DNA of 61,259 nt, taken from the NCBI GenBank assembly GCA_031082285.1, contig JAVHLK010000018.1:1-61259 (forward strand), given 5' to 3'. The position numbers and the translations under genes were made by a program. Origin of the DNA: Desulfomonilaceae bacterium. Its GTDB lineage: Bacteria; Desulfobacterota; Desulfomonilia; Desulfomonilales; Desulfomonilaceae. Within the stretch, counting starts at the first letter, position 1, and the number at the start of each line of letters is the position of its first letter. Positions 27,951 to 37,353 of the stretch are shown piece by piece. The notes beneath the pieces are model-generated. The model saw only the letters and a program-made list of their open reading frames with translations, searched no databases and was not told the origin of the DNA.

Positions 27951-30125
27951 CTATACCCTGTGATAGAAGACGCTTAGATTGTACTTCTTGTCGCCGATAT
28001 GCTGGAACACGCCGTCGAATGCCGATTGCACTTCTTCCAGGTTGGGGCGCCTCATCGGGTCAAGGTCGAGCATTCTTTCGACGGTTGCGGCCACATGCTC
28101 GAGAGTCGTGTCTTTCTTAAGGTACGGGTTCAGAGCAGTCAGCTTCGGTCTCGGTTCCTTCTCGATGCGGTATATTTGTTTCACCAATTCCTGTCGGCTC
28201 CTGGTCTTGGGAAACAACATGGGAAGCTTGCCGGTGAGTAAGACCGTGAATATGGCCCCCACGCTGTACAGATCCGACTGAAAGACGCTCTTGCCGCGAG
28301 CCTGCTCGGGCGCCATGTACGAAAACGTGCCGACGACCTTTCCTTTGAACAAGTCGTCGGTCGCCCCCTGTCCCAACGCCATGCCGACACCGAAGTCGAT
28401 CACTTTGATCTGACACAGTTTTTCCTGTTGATCCACCATGTACAGGACGTTGTCGGTCTTGAGATCTCTGTGCACGACCCCTTTGGCCCGAAAAAGTCTC
28501 AGGCATTCGAGAAGCTGGTTGATGATGGTCTCCATGGTTGCAAGGTCCAATTTGCTCTCGGTATTGAACGGCGGTTTGTACTTCACCAACCAGTTTCGCT
28601 CCACCAGCTGCGTCAAATTGTCCGTGGGATGGTACCCGTTGATGAGGAGTTTCTCCCCATCTTGTTCGTCGATACCGAAATACTCGACGACATAGGGATG
28701 CTGTTCGGGGCTTTGCACGCGCGCGTGAATAGCGGCTTCATATTGCAGGAGGGATACGGGATCGCCCAAACTTGAAGTAACTTGCGACTTGACACGTTTG
28801 AGAGCCACGATTCGATTCTTGAAAATCCCAATACTCACCTTGCCCATGGCACCCGAAGATATATCCCCGAGGACCTTGAGTTTTCTTCCTCTCACCTTGC
28901 CGGGTTCAGCCAAGGACTCAACAATAAGCTTGATGAGCCCCGCCATCTCATCCCTGGTCTTGGTACTGTACCCGCTGCCGGCCTGGTTAAGATCTTGCTC
29001 GGCCCTTTTCTCCATGGCCTCGCGGTCCAGACGTGCCTTGTAGAGCTTCACCGCGTGGGCGCCTCTCGGATCGGTCACGCGATTCTCTCCGTGGTACGAA
29101 CCGAACGCCGAGTTGTAGCGATACAGGAGGAAATTCTGTACGATTCGGCCCTGAGGATGAGCCTCGTAAAGCTTCAGCAAGTCCACCATTGACTTGAGGA
29201 CCGCGGCTCCTCGTCGGTGCTTACTCTTCAAGGACTTCGCGTACCGGGTTGCCTCACGGTAATCATCAAGTCCTATGTAATCATTCGGCATTTCAAAGAA
29301 TGACGCAAAATCCATCAGGCTGAGCAACCACAAGTGTGACGAGAGCCCCTGCAACGTGTCAACGGTATCCTGAGATTCGATGAGATGCTCCAGTATCTTT
29401 TCATTGAGGAAGTCCGCCAACAGGTCCTTGTAGTAACCCGATGCAATTCTGTCCACGGCGTAGCCGCAGCGGAAAAGGAACCAGGCCAGTTGCATGATTT
29501 CCTCTTCCATTTCCGTACGGGAACTGCTGTTGAAGAATATGAACCTGCGTTCAGGTTCGTACTCCAGCATCAAGTGATGCATTTCCAGGACGGCCCTTCG
29601 AACCAGGTCGGCCATACGGATGATATTGGTTTCCGATGAATCCGCCTCGTTCCGGACGAAGAAACAGGGAATCAAGGTGGTGGTTTGCTCGTCCGAATGG
29701 CCGTAACGCTGCTTGTACTTTTCGTTGAGGTCGTTAAGTTTGTTCTGAATGGTATCGATTTCGTGGGGGGCGGGTCTGAGATAGATGTGTGAATCCAGCC
29801 ACTTAACTGCGTATAAGAAGACTCTTTCCCCTTCTTCGATCTCCTGCATCTCGTTCCGGCTGTCTATAAGGACCTGCTGATCGGGGAATTGCTGAGCAGA
29901 TCGAATCACATTGTATATCACTTCATAGTAGGTCAATTCACCGCGCTCTAGAGGCGGCAAGAGATCCCGAATGACCAGGAGAATGTACGGCGCGGTCTTC
30001 TTGATGATTCTCCCGATTTGGCTCAGAGGATCTACTTCACCCTTGGTAGCCAGCTGGGCCAACTCGGTATAGTGCTGGATGACTCGGTAGAGTTCTTCTC
30101 GAAGTGAATGTGCATCCCGTTCCAT
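27951..30125 (-). CDS. Serine/threonine protein kinase with a long unassigned N-terminal region
   Basis: A 724-residue protein. Residues 415-715 are a Hanks-type kinase domain: glycine loop GDISSGAMGKVSIG, ATP-binding K443 in VALKRVK, catalytic VHRDLKTDN (D554), DFG (577-579) and MAPEQAR (604-610), with all key residues present. Residues 1-410 are helical and match nothing I recognise; they are charged, without membrane segments, so the kinase is cytoplasmic and the N-terminus may sense or bind a partner. The ATG at 30125 follows GGAGGAAGG. Upstream on the same strand, 287 bases away, is a TPR protein that may be a partner or substrate. Confidence 0.9.
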   Translation of the reverse strand: MERDAHSLREELYRVIQHYTELAQLATKGEVDPLSQIGRIIKKTAPYILLVIRDLLPPLERGELTYYEVIYNVIRSAQQFPDQQVLIDSRNEMQEIEEGERVFLYAVKWLDSHIYLRPAPHEIDTIQNKLNDLNEKYKQRYGHSDEQTTTLIPCFFVRNEADSSETNIIRMADLVRRAVLEMHHLMLEYEPERRFIFFNSSSRTEMEEEIMQLAWFLFRCGYAVDRIASGYYKDLLADFLNEKILEHLIESQDTVDTLQGLSSHLWLLSLMDFASFFEMPNDYIGLDDYREATRYAKSLKSKHRRGAAVLKSMVDLLKLYEAHPQGRIVQNFLLYRYNSAFGSYHGENRVTDPRGAHAVKLYKARLDREAMEKRAEQDLNQAGSGYSTKTRDEMAGLIKLIVESLAEPGKVRGRKLKVLGDISSGAMGKVSIGIFKNRIVALKRVKSQVTSSLGDPVSLLQYEAAIHARVQSPEQHPYVVEYFGIDEQDGEKLLINGYHPTDNLTQLVERNWLVKYKPPFNTESKLDLATMETIINQLLECLRLFRAKGVVHRDLKTDNVLYMVDQQEKLCQIKVIDFGVGMALGQGATDDLFKGKVVGTFSYMAPEQARGKSVFQSDLYSVGAIFTVLLTGKLPMLFPKTRSRQELVKQIYRIEKEPRPKLTALNPYLKKDTTLEHVAATVERMLDLDPMRRPNLEEVQSAFDGVFQHIGDKKYNLSVFYHRV

Positions 30126-30412
30126 GAAGTCGGACCTTCCTCCAGGATGGTTTCAAAGGAAGACTACAGGGGCGGTGTCGCAGGTCGATCGAGGGCCTTC
30201 CGGATAGACGCGCAATCGATCTGAAAATACCGTTGTCCGCATCGATCGCCTGTGAGACCGTCTGCCTGTAAAAGTCAATTTCCTCCCGGCCGGCATGAAG
30301 ATTGGCACGTCACGAGCGGTTCTCTCCCAGGGGAAAAAGTGATGCTCCGGGTTCGTTTCGAGAAAAGAGGGCAAGAAACATCCGTTCCTCAAGACAAGAC
30401 TTCCCGGGCTTC

Positions 30413-31759
30413 CTATCGGTTCCGTCGTTTGGGAGACAGTCTGACCACCTTCTTGAAATCAGGCATTCTCTTGAGCTGTCTGAGGGCGTCCTCAGTTAGA
30501 GCTTTCTTCACCACCGCGTCACCGCCGGCTCTGACTGCCAGGTCGAGGATACTGATGGCCTGCTTGGTGCGACCCGTCTTGGCATAGATGAGGGCGGCAT
30601 GGTAGTGCAGCCACTCGGGTTCGAAAAGCTCTTGTTGGCTGAGTGCCTCTTGGTAATACCTCAAAGCCTTCTCGTAATGACCCATCTCCATATTCAGGTA
30701 GACCAGACGGCTTATCGTGTAGGGCATCAGATTGGGGTTGCGCTGAATGATCTTGTGAATCTCGAGGCACTTACGGGTGTTTCCCAGGATCCAATGCGCC
30801 AGGGCAAGATCCGCCAAGGCAAGCTGATCGCTCGGATCCTTTTTCAAGCCTTTGAGGTAGTACTTCACCGCGTGCCACGGTTCCTGCTTTTTGTAGAGGA
30901 AGTAATGGCCGAGGTGAAAATCCACCTGGGCGTCCGCCGGATCGTTCTGGAACGCGCGGTCGAAAAGTCTCAACGCCTCCTCCTCACGTTCCATCTCGAG
31001 ATACAAGTGTCCGAGTTCAGTGAGGAATTGGCTGTCCGCCGGATTGATTTCAACAGCGCGGCCCAAATAATGCAGCGCACGACGAAAGTCCGCTTCATCA
31101 AAGTAGATCAGTCCAATGTTGAAATAGGGATCGCCGTTGCCCTCATCCAGGGTGATTGATTCGAGAAAGTCCCGTTTCGCTTCATCGACTCTGCCCATTT
31201 TCCAGCAGATGAGCCCGCGATTGTTGAAAAGATAAGCGCACGCAGTTCCGCTTAGACGGATTGCCGTGTCGATAAGTTCTCTGGCCTCGTCGAGCCGATT
31301 CTCATCATACCGCGTCAGAGCTCTTTCGTTCAGAGCCCGTACGAGCTTTTCCTTTTCCCATTCTTTTTCGCGACCGTAGACGAGTCTTCCGGAACGCAGG
31401 AGCTTTACGTCCTCCGCCCGCACCAAGAGCGTGAAGTCATTGACTTCCATAAGGTCTTCAAAAAAGACCACTTCAACGGCGAAAGCGAGTTCGTTGGTGT
31501 TCCGATCAAGGAATGAGAGATAATGATACAGCCTCACACCCTCTGATTCTTCCAATTCCCAGATTTCGTCAGGATTCTCCAGGGTAAAGTCCACAAACGT
31601 GACGAAATTGGCCTTTCCCAGTCGCGATGTCCCGGGTTGATAGAGAGGCAGAGCAGCCAAGATGGTTCTCGCATCGGGGAAGGCCGGCAGGAACGTGGCC
31701 GGCAAGTCGGCAGGATACGTACCTGCGGAATAATCCTGATTCAGATCCCGTGTTGCCAT
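30413..31759 (-). CDS. TPR-repeat protein next to the kinase
   Basis: A 448-residue cytoplasmic protein. Residues 1-135 form a mixed alpha/beta N-terminal domain that I do not recognise. From about 140 to 420 there are about eight tetratricopeptide repeats, with typical patterns such as YLFNNRGLICWKMGRVDEAK, PYFNIGLIYFDEADFRRAL and LTELGHLYLEMEREEEAL. TPRs bind other proteins. The ATG at 31759 has GAGG upstream (a TTG at 31774 is also open). Same strand and order as the Ser/Thr kinase downstream suggests a functional pair, not proved. Confidence 0.85.
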   Translation of the reverse strand: MATRDLNQDYSAGTYPADLPATFLPAFPDARTILAALPLYQPGTSRLGKANFVTFVDFTLENPDEIWELEESEGVRLYHYLSFLDRNTNELAFAVEVVFFEDLMEVNDFTLLVRAEDVKLLRSGRLVYGREKEWEKEKLVRALNERALTRYDENRLDEARELIDTAIRLSGTACAYLFNNRGLICWKMGRVDEAKRDFLESITLDEGNGDPYFNIGLIYFDEADFRRALHYLGRAVEINPADSQFLTELGHLYLEMEREEEALRLFDRAFQNDPADAQVDFHLGHYFLYKKQEPWHAVKYYLKGLKKDPSDQLALADLALAHWILGNTRKCLEIHKIIQRNPNLMPYTISRLVYLNMEMGHYEKALRYYQEALSQQELFEPEWLHYHAALIYAKTGRTKQAISILDLAVRAGGDAVVKKALTEDALRQLKRMPDFKKVVRLSPKRRNR

Positions 31760-32039
31760 CCATAACCTCGACAATCAATGATCGTTCTTGTCCTTATTTG
31801 ATCGCGCATTCGCATACCGTGCCGCGTGTGAGCGATTCTCTCGACTCAAGCGAGAGCGGAGACGCCCGGCCGTGCGTGTCGTCGCGACTCGGCGCCCAAC
31901 GGCTCTCCGATGACGGCCGCGCCCGATTCCCACGTCCATCGTACATTTCATCGCTCCCAATAATAATCGAATACCACGAAGGGGTTCCGCCGTCAATCAA
32001 TTGAGTGGGACAACATGAAGCACCCGAGGCGCCACATTT

Positions 32040-32792
32040 TCACGAATCCCGTGTTTCGAAAGAAATGCCGCACCGGGACTCTTGCCACGCGGTCACAATC
32101 CCCGCCGCAACTATCGCCGCGGTTTCGGTGCGAAGCACTCGAGGCCCCAGAGTCGACCGTACAAAGCCCGCCTCCTCCGCCTCCGTTTCTTCGACCGGGG
32201 TGAACCCTCCTTCCGGGCCGACCAGGATCGCCACCCGAGAATCCCGTGACTCATCCAACAGCCGGAGTAATGGAGCCCCGTCCGTCGACGTCGTCAGAAG
32301 GACGTTGCACCCGGTACCCGGCTCTTCGGCAAGAAACTCATTCAACGGTATCGGCGCGTCCACCGTCGGCACTTCCAACCTTCCCGATTGCGCTGCGGCG
32401 GAGCCTACAACGGCTTCCCAGCGATCCTTCCTCGCCGTGGGCCGCCTGTTGGAACGCCGGCTCAGCAGGGGTACGAAGCGGGTGACGCCCAGCTCGGTGC
32501 CGTGTCTCAGGATCTCTTCCATGGGACCGGGCCTGACGCAGGAGAAGGCGAGAATGATCCGCCCCGACTCGGCGATATCTTCGCAGGTCATCTCAATTAT
32601 CTCACCCATAACCTCGGTGGGCCTGCAACGAAGCAAACGTACGAGGTACTCTCGTTGTCCGTCAAGAACTTTCAGCACGTCTCCCTGCCGGTGTCGGAGG
32701 ACCTTGCACACGTAGCGTGCGTTACGGTCGGACAGGACGATCTTGTCCAAAACGATTTCATCTGATTGCACAAAGATTCTTCGATATCTCAT
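32040..32792 (-). CDS. rsmE: 16S rRNA m3U1498 methyltransferase RsmE
   Basis: A 250-residue SPOUT-family methyltransferase. The N-terminal PUA-like part begins MRYRRIFV; the knotted C-terminal domain has GRIILAFSCVRPGPMEEI, HGTELGVTRFVPLLSRRS, the SAM site ILVGPEGGFTPVEE and LGPRVLRTETAAIVA, which are the RsmE signatures. It methylates uridine 1498 in the 30S decoding region. The ATG at 32792 is supported by an upstream GGAGG and family length; the frame is open to 32930. It follows the aminotransferase gene on the same strand by 153 bases. Confidence 0.95.
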   Translation of the reverse strand: MRYRRIFVQSDEIVLDKIVLSDRNARYVCKVLRHRQGDVLKVLDGQREYLVRLLRCRPTEVMGEIIEMTCEDIAESGRIILAFSCVRPGPMEEILRHGTELGVTRFVPLLSRRSNRRPTARKDRWEAVVGSAAAQSGRLEVPTVDAPIPLNEFLAEEPGTGCNVLLTTSTDGAPLLRLLDESRDSRVAILVGPEGGFTPVEETEAEEAGFVRSTLGPRVLRTETAAIVAAGIVTAWQESRCGISFETRDS

Positions 32793-32945
32793 AGTGCCGT
32801 CGGCCTCCGTATTCCGGCCACAAACTTGTGTCTTGGGTGCCGCCGGCTCTTTGCAATCCTTCTCGTCGGTACGGCCACCGCGGTAATCCGAAATCGGCCG
32901 TCGCATGAGTGAGACCGACCATGTCGGCAAACCATATCGTGCCTT

Positions 32946-34112
32946 CTAGCCTCCGAATCGTGTCTTGATGTAGAGATCGATTCGGTCCAAACCCGCAACG
33001 ATGTTCTCCATCGAATTGGTGTAGGAGAAGCGTATGAAGCCCTCCGCATTGCTGCCGAAATCAATGCCGGGTGCCACGCCGACCTTGGCTTCGTCAAGAA
33101 TTTCGAATGCGAACCGATATGAATCCGTTGAGAACTTTCGAGCATCCGCCAACACATAGAATGCCGCGGTCGGATCCACCTCTATACCGAAGCCGATCCG
33201 CTTGAGCTTGGAAATCATTGCAATGCGCCGTTGGTTGAACACGTCTCTCATCTTCGCGGTTTCTTCCGAAGAATTGGTGAGTGCTTCCACACCGGCCCAT
33301 TGGACGAAATCGGCCGGGCTTATGAAGAAGTTCTGCGCCATCTTTTGGATGGGCCTCACATGCTGTGGGAGCGCGATCATGTATCCGAGTCTCCAGCCGG
33401 TCATGGCGAACAATTTGGAGAATCCGTTCAGGACGAACGCACTCTTGGTGTACTCCAGGATGCTGTGTTCCCGTCCTTCATACACGAGGCCGTGATAGAT
33501 CTCGTCGGATATGACCGGCAGGCCCAACTGACCGAGCCGGTCCATACGCTCCGGTTCCATGAGCGTACCCGCGGGGTTGGACGGTGAATTGATCAGAACG
33601 GCACGAGTTCGTCTGTTGAGTGCACGTTCAACGTCCCGGGGATTCATCTGGAAACCTTCTTCCGGTCTGGCCGGGACGAAAACGGGTTCGCCTCCGAGAA
33701 ATCGAATGAAGTTCGGATAACAGGCGTAGTGCGGATCGGTAAGTATGACCTGAGATCCGTGATCGATGAGTGACGACAGGGCCAGGAATATTCCCGGAGA
33801 CGAACCGGAGGTGATCACTACGCACTGCGGATCAACCTCCACTCCGTAGGTCCGGGCATAGTGAGCCGCGACGGCGTTTCTGAGTTCGGGTATTCCAATG
33901 CTCGGCGTGTAATGAGTCTTTCCCGCTTTCAGAGCCTCTATGCCGGCCTGAACGATATGTGCGGGAGTGTCGAAATCCGGCTCCCCGACTTCCAAATGGA
34001 TGACGTCCTCGCCGTTTTGAGCCATCTCCATGGCCCGTTCCAGGACATCCATTACAAGAAAGGGTGGAATCTCCTGCGAGATTTTGGATATCATAGCGTT
34101 TATATGGTCCAT
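32946..34112 (-). CDS. PLP-dependent aminotransferase, aspartate aminotransferase type
   Basis: A 388-residue fold-type I aminotransferase (class I/II). Signatures: VIHLEVGEPDFDTP, THYTPSIGIPELRNAVA, SGSSPGIFLAL, INSPSNPAGTLM, VISDEIYHGLVYEG, and the Schiff-base lysine in NGFSKLFAMTGWRLGY. The C-terminal arginine for substrate carboxylate is in GFIRFSYTNS. It resembles archaeal/deltaproteobacterial AspC- or AlaT-like enzymes; the amino donor is uncertain. The ATG at 34112 has GGAG 8 bases upstream. A good divergent promoter lies at 34214-34243. Confidence 0.93.
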   Translation of the reverse strand: MDHINAMISKISQEIPPFLVMDVLERAMEMAQNGEDVIHLEVGEPDFDTPAHIVQAGIEALKAGKTHYTPSIGIPELRNAVAAHYARTYGVEVDPQCVVITSGSSPGIFLALSSLIDHGSQVILTDPHYACYPNFIRFLGGEPVFVPARPEEGFQMNPRDVERALNRRTRAVLINSPSNPAGTLMEPERMDRLGQLGLPVISDEIYHGLVYEGREHSILEYTKSAFVLNGFSKLFAMTGWRLGYMIALPQHVRPIQKMAQNFFISPADFVQWAGVEALTNSSEETAKMRDVFNQRRIAMISKLKRIGFGIEVDPTAAFYVLADARKFSTDSYRFAFEILDEAKVGVAPGIDFGSNAEGFIRFSYTNSMENIVAGLDRIDLYIKTRFGG

Positions 34113-34213
34113 GCAAGAATCTCCATTTGGAAAGAGGGTGATATTGCCGACCGGCCGGGCACCGAGTGAATAACGAGCTGGAATCACGATGTCTGAACCC
34201 GTATGTGGGAGCT

Positions 34214-34243
34214 ATTATAATGAAAATCGAGCTATCGTTCCAA
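34214..34243 (-). promoter_or_regulatory. Sigma-70-type promoter for the aminotransferase gene
   Basis: On the minus strand TTGGAA (34243-34238), an 18-base spacer and a perfect TATAAT (34219-34214). Transcription would begin near 34207, about 95 bases before the start codon. Confidence 0.55.
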
Positions 34244-34252
34244 ACTTATTCA

Positions 34253-34281
34253 TTGATTTTCTCAGCCTACCCTGATAGAAT
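34253..34281 (+). promoter_or_regulatory. Sigma-70-type promoter for the 34342 gene
   Basis: TTGATT (34253-34258), a 17-base spacer and TAGAAT (34276-34281, five of six). The start would be near 34288, 54 bases before the ATG at 34342. It is back-to-back with the aminotransferase promoter. Confidence 0.65.
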
Positions 34282-34341
34282 GTCGCAACCGTAAGAAATA
34301 CCTCTGTTTTCTAATCAGCGGAACGTCTATTGCGAGGCCTG

Positions 34342-35628
34342 ATGAGCCGAAGGACACAAGTAAGCCGGCCAAAACTCTGGAAGGCGGGATTGATTCTTAC
34401 GACCTTCATAGTGGGAGGATTCGTCATTCCGGGGAACCTACGCGGCGAAACCTACGGCATCGTAAATGCCGCCAATGAATTCGAACCCAAGGTAACGATT
34501 CAGGTAAAGAAGCGGGAGATCGAGATCAGGAAAGTGAATCCCGCGGACAAGTTCGACTCGATAGCTCTCCAGGTGAATCCGAGGAACGCATCGCTTATCC
34601 GTAACGTGGGACTCCTGAAAATTGAGTGGATCAGTGCAAGAGACGTTCCCGGGAGACCTCTTCCGTTCGCAGGCCCGCGGTACGATCCCAACACGAGGAC
34701 CTACCAGGACGCGATGATACCGTCCGTCGCCCTTAAGGTGCTGAACACGTCGACCCGTCCCCTGTTCGAAGGGAAAGCCATTTCCGATCTTTTCATTGTC
34801 AAGATTAATAATGAACCGCTGGTATCCGCCGAGTCGATACGGGAACAGCCGAAAACAGTCCGATTCGGTACCGGTGAGGACATATCGATCAAGATAGATC
34901 GCAATACGGTGGTATTCAACGAGGACAATTATAAGAAGGGCGAGATCCTCAACGTGGACAACCGATCCGGCCTTGACCAGGTGCTGGGAGTGGAACTCCC
35001 CACAACGGGACTCCTCTATTATCAGGTGATCCGAAAACCCGAGCAGTCCAAGATCCCCAAGGAAAACTGGAATCGTTTTACCGTCTCGCCCGACTCGGGC
35101 ATTTTCATTGTGGTGATACCGGAACGAGACCCGGCTCAGCTGATTCGATTGGACGGTCAGGAGATCGTGATCAACATCTACGACGACAACCGAATCAGGG
35201 AATCTCGTAGAATACCGGTGCATGTGGCGGCCGATCTGCGCCGAGACGGCGCCGGTTACGCGGAGAGACCGGACACCGGGGCAATTCCTTCAACAGAGCT
35301 TCCCGGTCCGGATGAAGGTGCCGTACCACAAGAGCCTCCCGGGACGAGAATCGCAGAGCCGCCGGCGCGCGACACGCGTCCCGGAACGCTTGAGGAATCA
35401 AGGAGTGGGATGTGGTTCTGGATACTGCAGGTTTCCACTCTCGTAATTCTCCTCGGTGTGGCCGTATACGCATTCTTCTTCATGCTCCCGAGAATTCAAG
35501 TGCTTGAGGACCGTTTAGCCAAGAATGAGATGTTCATCCACGGGAGCCGTGAAGCAATTCGCGACGAACTTGATCAGATCAAGAAAGAAATTCTGGACCA
35601 GTGTCGAAGCGACGCGGAGCCGGAGTGA
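34342..35628 (+). CDS. Envelope protein of unknown function with two membrane segments
   Basis: A 428-residue protein I do not recognise. A basic N-terminus is followed by a hydrophobic segment (about 12-33) that is a signal peptide or anchor. Residues about 40-300 are a beta-rich soluble region. A Pro/Glu/Arg-rich linker (about 305-350) leads to a strong membrane helix (about 357-380: VSTLVILLGVAVYAFFFML) and a C-terminal coiled coil (385-420). This predicts a periplasmic body with a cytoplasmic helical tail, if the N-terminal signal is cleaved. ATG at 34342 chosen over TTG 34330 for its GAGG spacing. A clean promoter precedes it; its neighbours do not suggest a role. Confidence 0.75.
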   Translation: MSRRTQVSRPKLWKAGLILTTFIVGGFVIPGNLRGETYGIVNAANEFEPKVTIQVKKREIEIRKVNPADKFDSIALQVNPRNASLIRNVGLLKIEWISARDVPGRPLPFAGPRYDPNTRTYQDAMIPSVALKVLNTSTRPLFEGKAISDLFIVKINNEPLVSAESIREQPKTVRFGTGEDISIKIDRNTVVFNEDNYKKGEILNVDNRSGLDQVLGVELPTTGLLYYQVIRKPEQSKIPKENWNRFTVSPDSGIFIVVIPERDPAQLIRLDGQEIVINIYDDNRIRESRRIPVHVAADLRRDGAGYAERPDTGAIPSTELPGPDEGAVPQEPPGTRIAEPPARDTRPGTLEESRSGMWFWILQVSTLVILLGVAVYAFFFMLPRIQVLEDRLAKNEMFIHGSREAIRDELDQIKKEILDQCRSDAEPE

Positions 35629-35667
35629 AACCGGTCTTTTTGTGACTTCCCGCGGCGCTGAATTTGC

Positions 35668-35696
35668 TCGACAGTCGAATTATTGTGCTGTATGGT
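35668..35696 (+). promoter_or_regulatory. Sigma-70-type promoter for pdaD-speE
   Basis: TCGACA (35668-35673), 17-base spacer, TATGGT (35691-35696). It would give a leader of about 157 bases before pdaD. Confidence 0.5.
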
Positions 35697-35859
35697 TACT
35701 CGTTTCGTAACACGGAGGCCGGAAAGGCGAACAACAGGACGGGGCAACTCTTCGGTGTTCTTCGGCTTTTGAGTCCGGCCTTGGTCTCTCATCACGTACG
35801 CCGTGCGAGACGGTACCGGTCCCATCCGGTACTCGTGTACCTGTTCAGGAGGCAATTGC

Positions 35860-36330
35860 ATGTTTGGACCTCTTCCGACCAAGTACTTTCTCACAGCCGG
35901 AGCGGGAGATGCTTCCACGGAACTCAACGCTTTCGACGCCGCTCTTCTGGCCGCGCGAGTAGGGGACACGAACCTCATTCGGTTGAGCAGCATTCTTCCT
36001 CCGGGAGCCCAACAGACCGACCCTTACGAACTCCAAAAGGGTTCCATGGTGCCGTTGGCCTATGGCGAGCGCGTTTCTCGAGAGCCGGGGACCTTACTGT
36101 CCGCGGCCGTGGCGATCGGTGTTCCTGAAGACCCGTCGGCCGCCGGACTCATCATGGAATGCTCTCGCATCGGGGATCCGGGTCCGTGCGAGGAAACGGC
36201 TCGACGAATGGTTGAGGAAGGAATGCTGTTGATACGCGGGGCCCGGATTCGTGAGATAAAAAGTATCTCCGTTTCCCACACCGTGAGGAAAGTGGGCGCG
36301 GTCTTTGCGGCGGTGGTACTATGTCCATAA
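35860..36330 (+). CDS. pdaD: Pyruvoyl-dependent arginine decarboxylase
   Basis: A 156-residue PvlArgDC proenzyme. The N-terminal LPTKYFLTAGAGDAS and the self-cleavage region NLIRLSSILPPGA are clear: cleavage between the paired serines of LSS would yield the pyruvoyl group on the beta-alpha chains. IAVGVPED-like and VEEGM segments also fit. It converts arginine to agmatine and CO2 in the cytoplasm, without PLP. The ATG at 35860 follows AGGAGG by 7 bases. It overlaps speE by 10 bases, so it belongs to a polyamine operon. No agmatinase or agmatine deiminase is in view. Confidence 0.94.
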   Translation: MFGPLPTKYFLTAGAGDASTELNAFDAALLAARVGDTNLIRLSSILPPGAQQTDPYELQKGSMVPLAYGERVSREPGTLLSAAVAIGVPEDPSAAGLIMECSRIGDPGPCEETARRMVEEGMLLIRGARIREIKSISVSHTVRKVGAVFAAVVLCP

Positions 36331-37181
36331 GAAGCACACAATGGTTCAGCGAAGCGCTGGAAGCCCGGACGGCTTTCTCGGTTCGAGTCTCGGGCAAGCT
36401 CTTCGACCGTACGAGCACTTTTCAGAGAGTGGAGATTTTCGACAGTGAAGCCATGGGACGATTCCTCGTATTGGATCACTGTTTCATGGTCACGGAAAAG
36501 GATCATTTCGTCTACCACGAGATGCTCGTCCACCCCGCCATGGCGGTTGCGGAGGCCCCGAGATCCCTGCTCATCATAGGCGGCGGTGATGGAGGAGCGG
36601 TGACTGAAGCGGTACGATACCCGAGCCTCGAGTCGATCACATTGTGCGAAATCGATCCGCTGGTCGTGAGCGCGTGTCGAGAGTACCTGCCGGAAGTCTC
36701 TGCAGGCCTTGACGACCCGAGAGTCACCGTGATCCATGAGGACGGAGCGGCTCTGGTGCGTGAATCCAAGAAGAAATACGACGTGATCCTGGTGGATTCC
36801 ACCGATCCGGTGGGTCCCGGTACGGCTCTGTTCGAGGCCCCGTTCTACGAGTCCATAAAGAAATGTCTCACCCCGGGGGGAGTCGCGGTATTTCAGACCG
36901 AAAACCCCCTCCTGATGCAAGACATCTTCACCATGGTGGTATGGGATCTTGTGGATGTCTTCGGTCCCGACCGGGCGCGAACATACCTGGCGACGATCCC
37001 CAGCTACCCGGGAGCCCTTTGGACATTCACCATGGGTGCCAATGACCGGGATCCGCATGTGCAGACTCCCCGAGAAGCACCTTCGGAAGTTCAGGCGCAG
37101 CTTCGCTACTACAATTCAGAGGTGCATAGAGCTGCGTTTGCCCTTCCCGTGTTCGTGAAAAACATTCTGAACCGGCGATAG
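36321..37181 (+). CDS. speE: Spermidine synthase-family aminopropyltransferase
   Basis: A 286-residue polyamine aminopropyltransferase. Motifs: FQRVEIFDSEAMGRFLVLD, the decarboxylated-SAM site LLIIGGGDGGAVTEAVRYPS, ITLCEIDPLVV, DDPRVTVIHEDGA and the catalytic YDVILVDSTDPVGPG. It transfers an aminopropyl group to putrescine or, in the Thermus-type route, to agmatine. Because it is coupled to arginine decarboxylase with no agmatinase nearby, agmatine as acceptor is plausible but unproved. No S-adenosylmethionine decarboxylase is in the window. It ends before an 18-bp palindrome and a convergent asnS. Confidence 0.94.
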   Translation: MSIRSTQWFSEALEARTAFSVRVSGKLFDRTSTFQRVEIFDSEAMGRFLVLDHCFMVTEKDHFVYHEMLVHPAMAVAEAPRSLLIIGGGDGGAVTEAVRYPSLESITLCEIDPLVVSACREYLPEVSAGLDDPRVTVIHEDGAALVRESKKKYDVILVDSTDPVGPGTALFEAPFYESIKKCLTPGGVAVFQTENPLLMQDIFTMVVWDLVDVFGPDRARTYLATIPSYPGALWTFTMGANDRDPHVQTPREAPSEVQAQLRYYNSEVHRAAFALPVFVKNILNRR

Positions 37182-37197
37182 AAGATGCTCGGAGTCA

Positions 37198-37215
37198 GGT
37201 TCACACGTGTGAACC
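37198..37215. promoter_or_regulatory. Perfect 18-bp palindrome between speE and asnS
   Basis: GGTTCACACGTGTGAACC has 9-base arms and no spacer. It lies between two converging genes, 16 bases after the speE stop. It could be a protein-binding site or part of a repeat; there is no T-run for a terminator. Confidence 0.5.
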
Positions 37216-37266
37216 ACGATTCCGGATCGATCATGGCGCTTCGTTCGGAACGACTTCCTTAAGGTG

Positions 37267-37294
37267 GTCGTTGCGAGCGAGGCGCAGCAATCTC
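37267..37294. repeat. Short copy of the TTGCGAG...GCAATCTC repeat
   Basis: GTCGTTGCGAGCGAGGCGCAGCAATCTC (read in two parts: GTCGTTGCGAGCGAGG and CGCAGCAATCTC) matches the right half of the element at 27135-27226. It sits between the speE and asnS ends. Confidence 0.6.
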
Positions 37295-37353
37295 GGCGTG
37301 ACGAACACGTAACCGTGTTCAGGAACGAGGGAATTGGGGGAGGCAAGCCCGAG

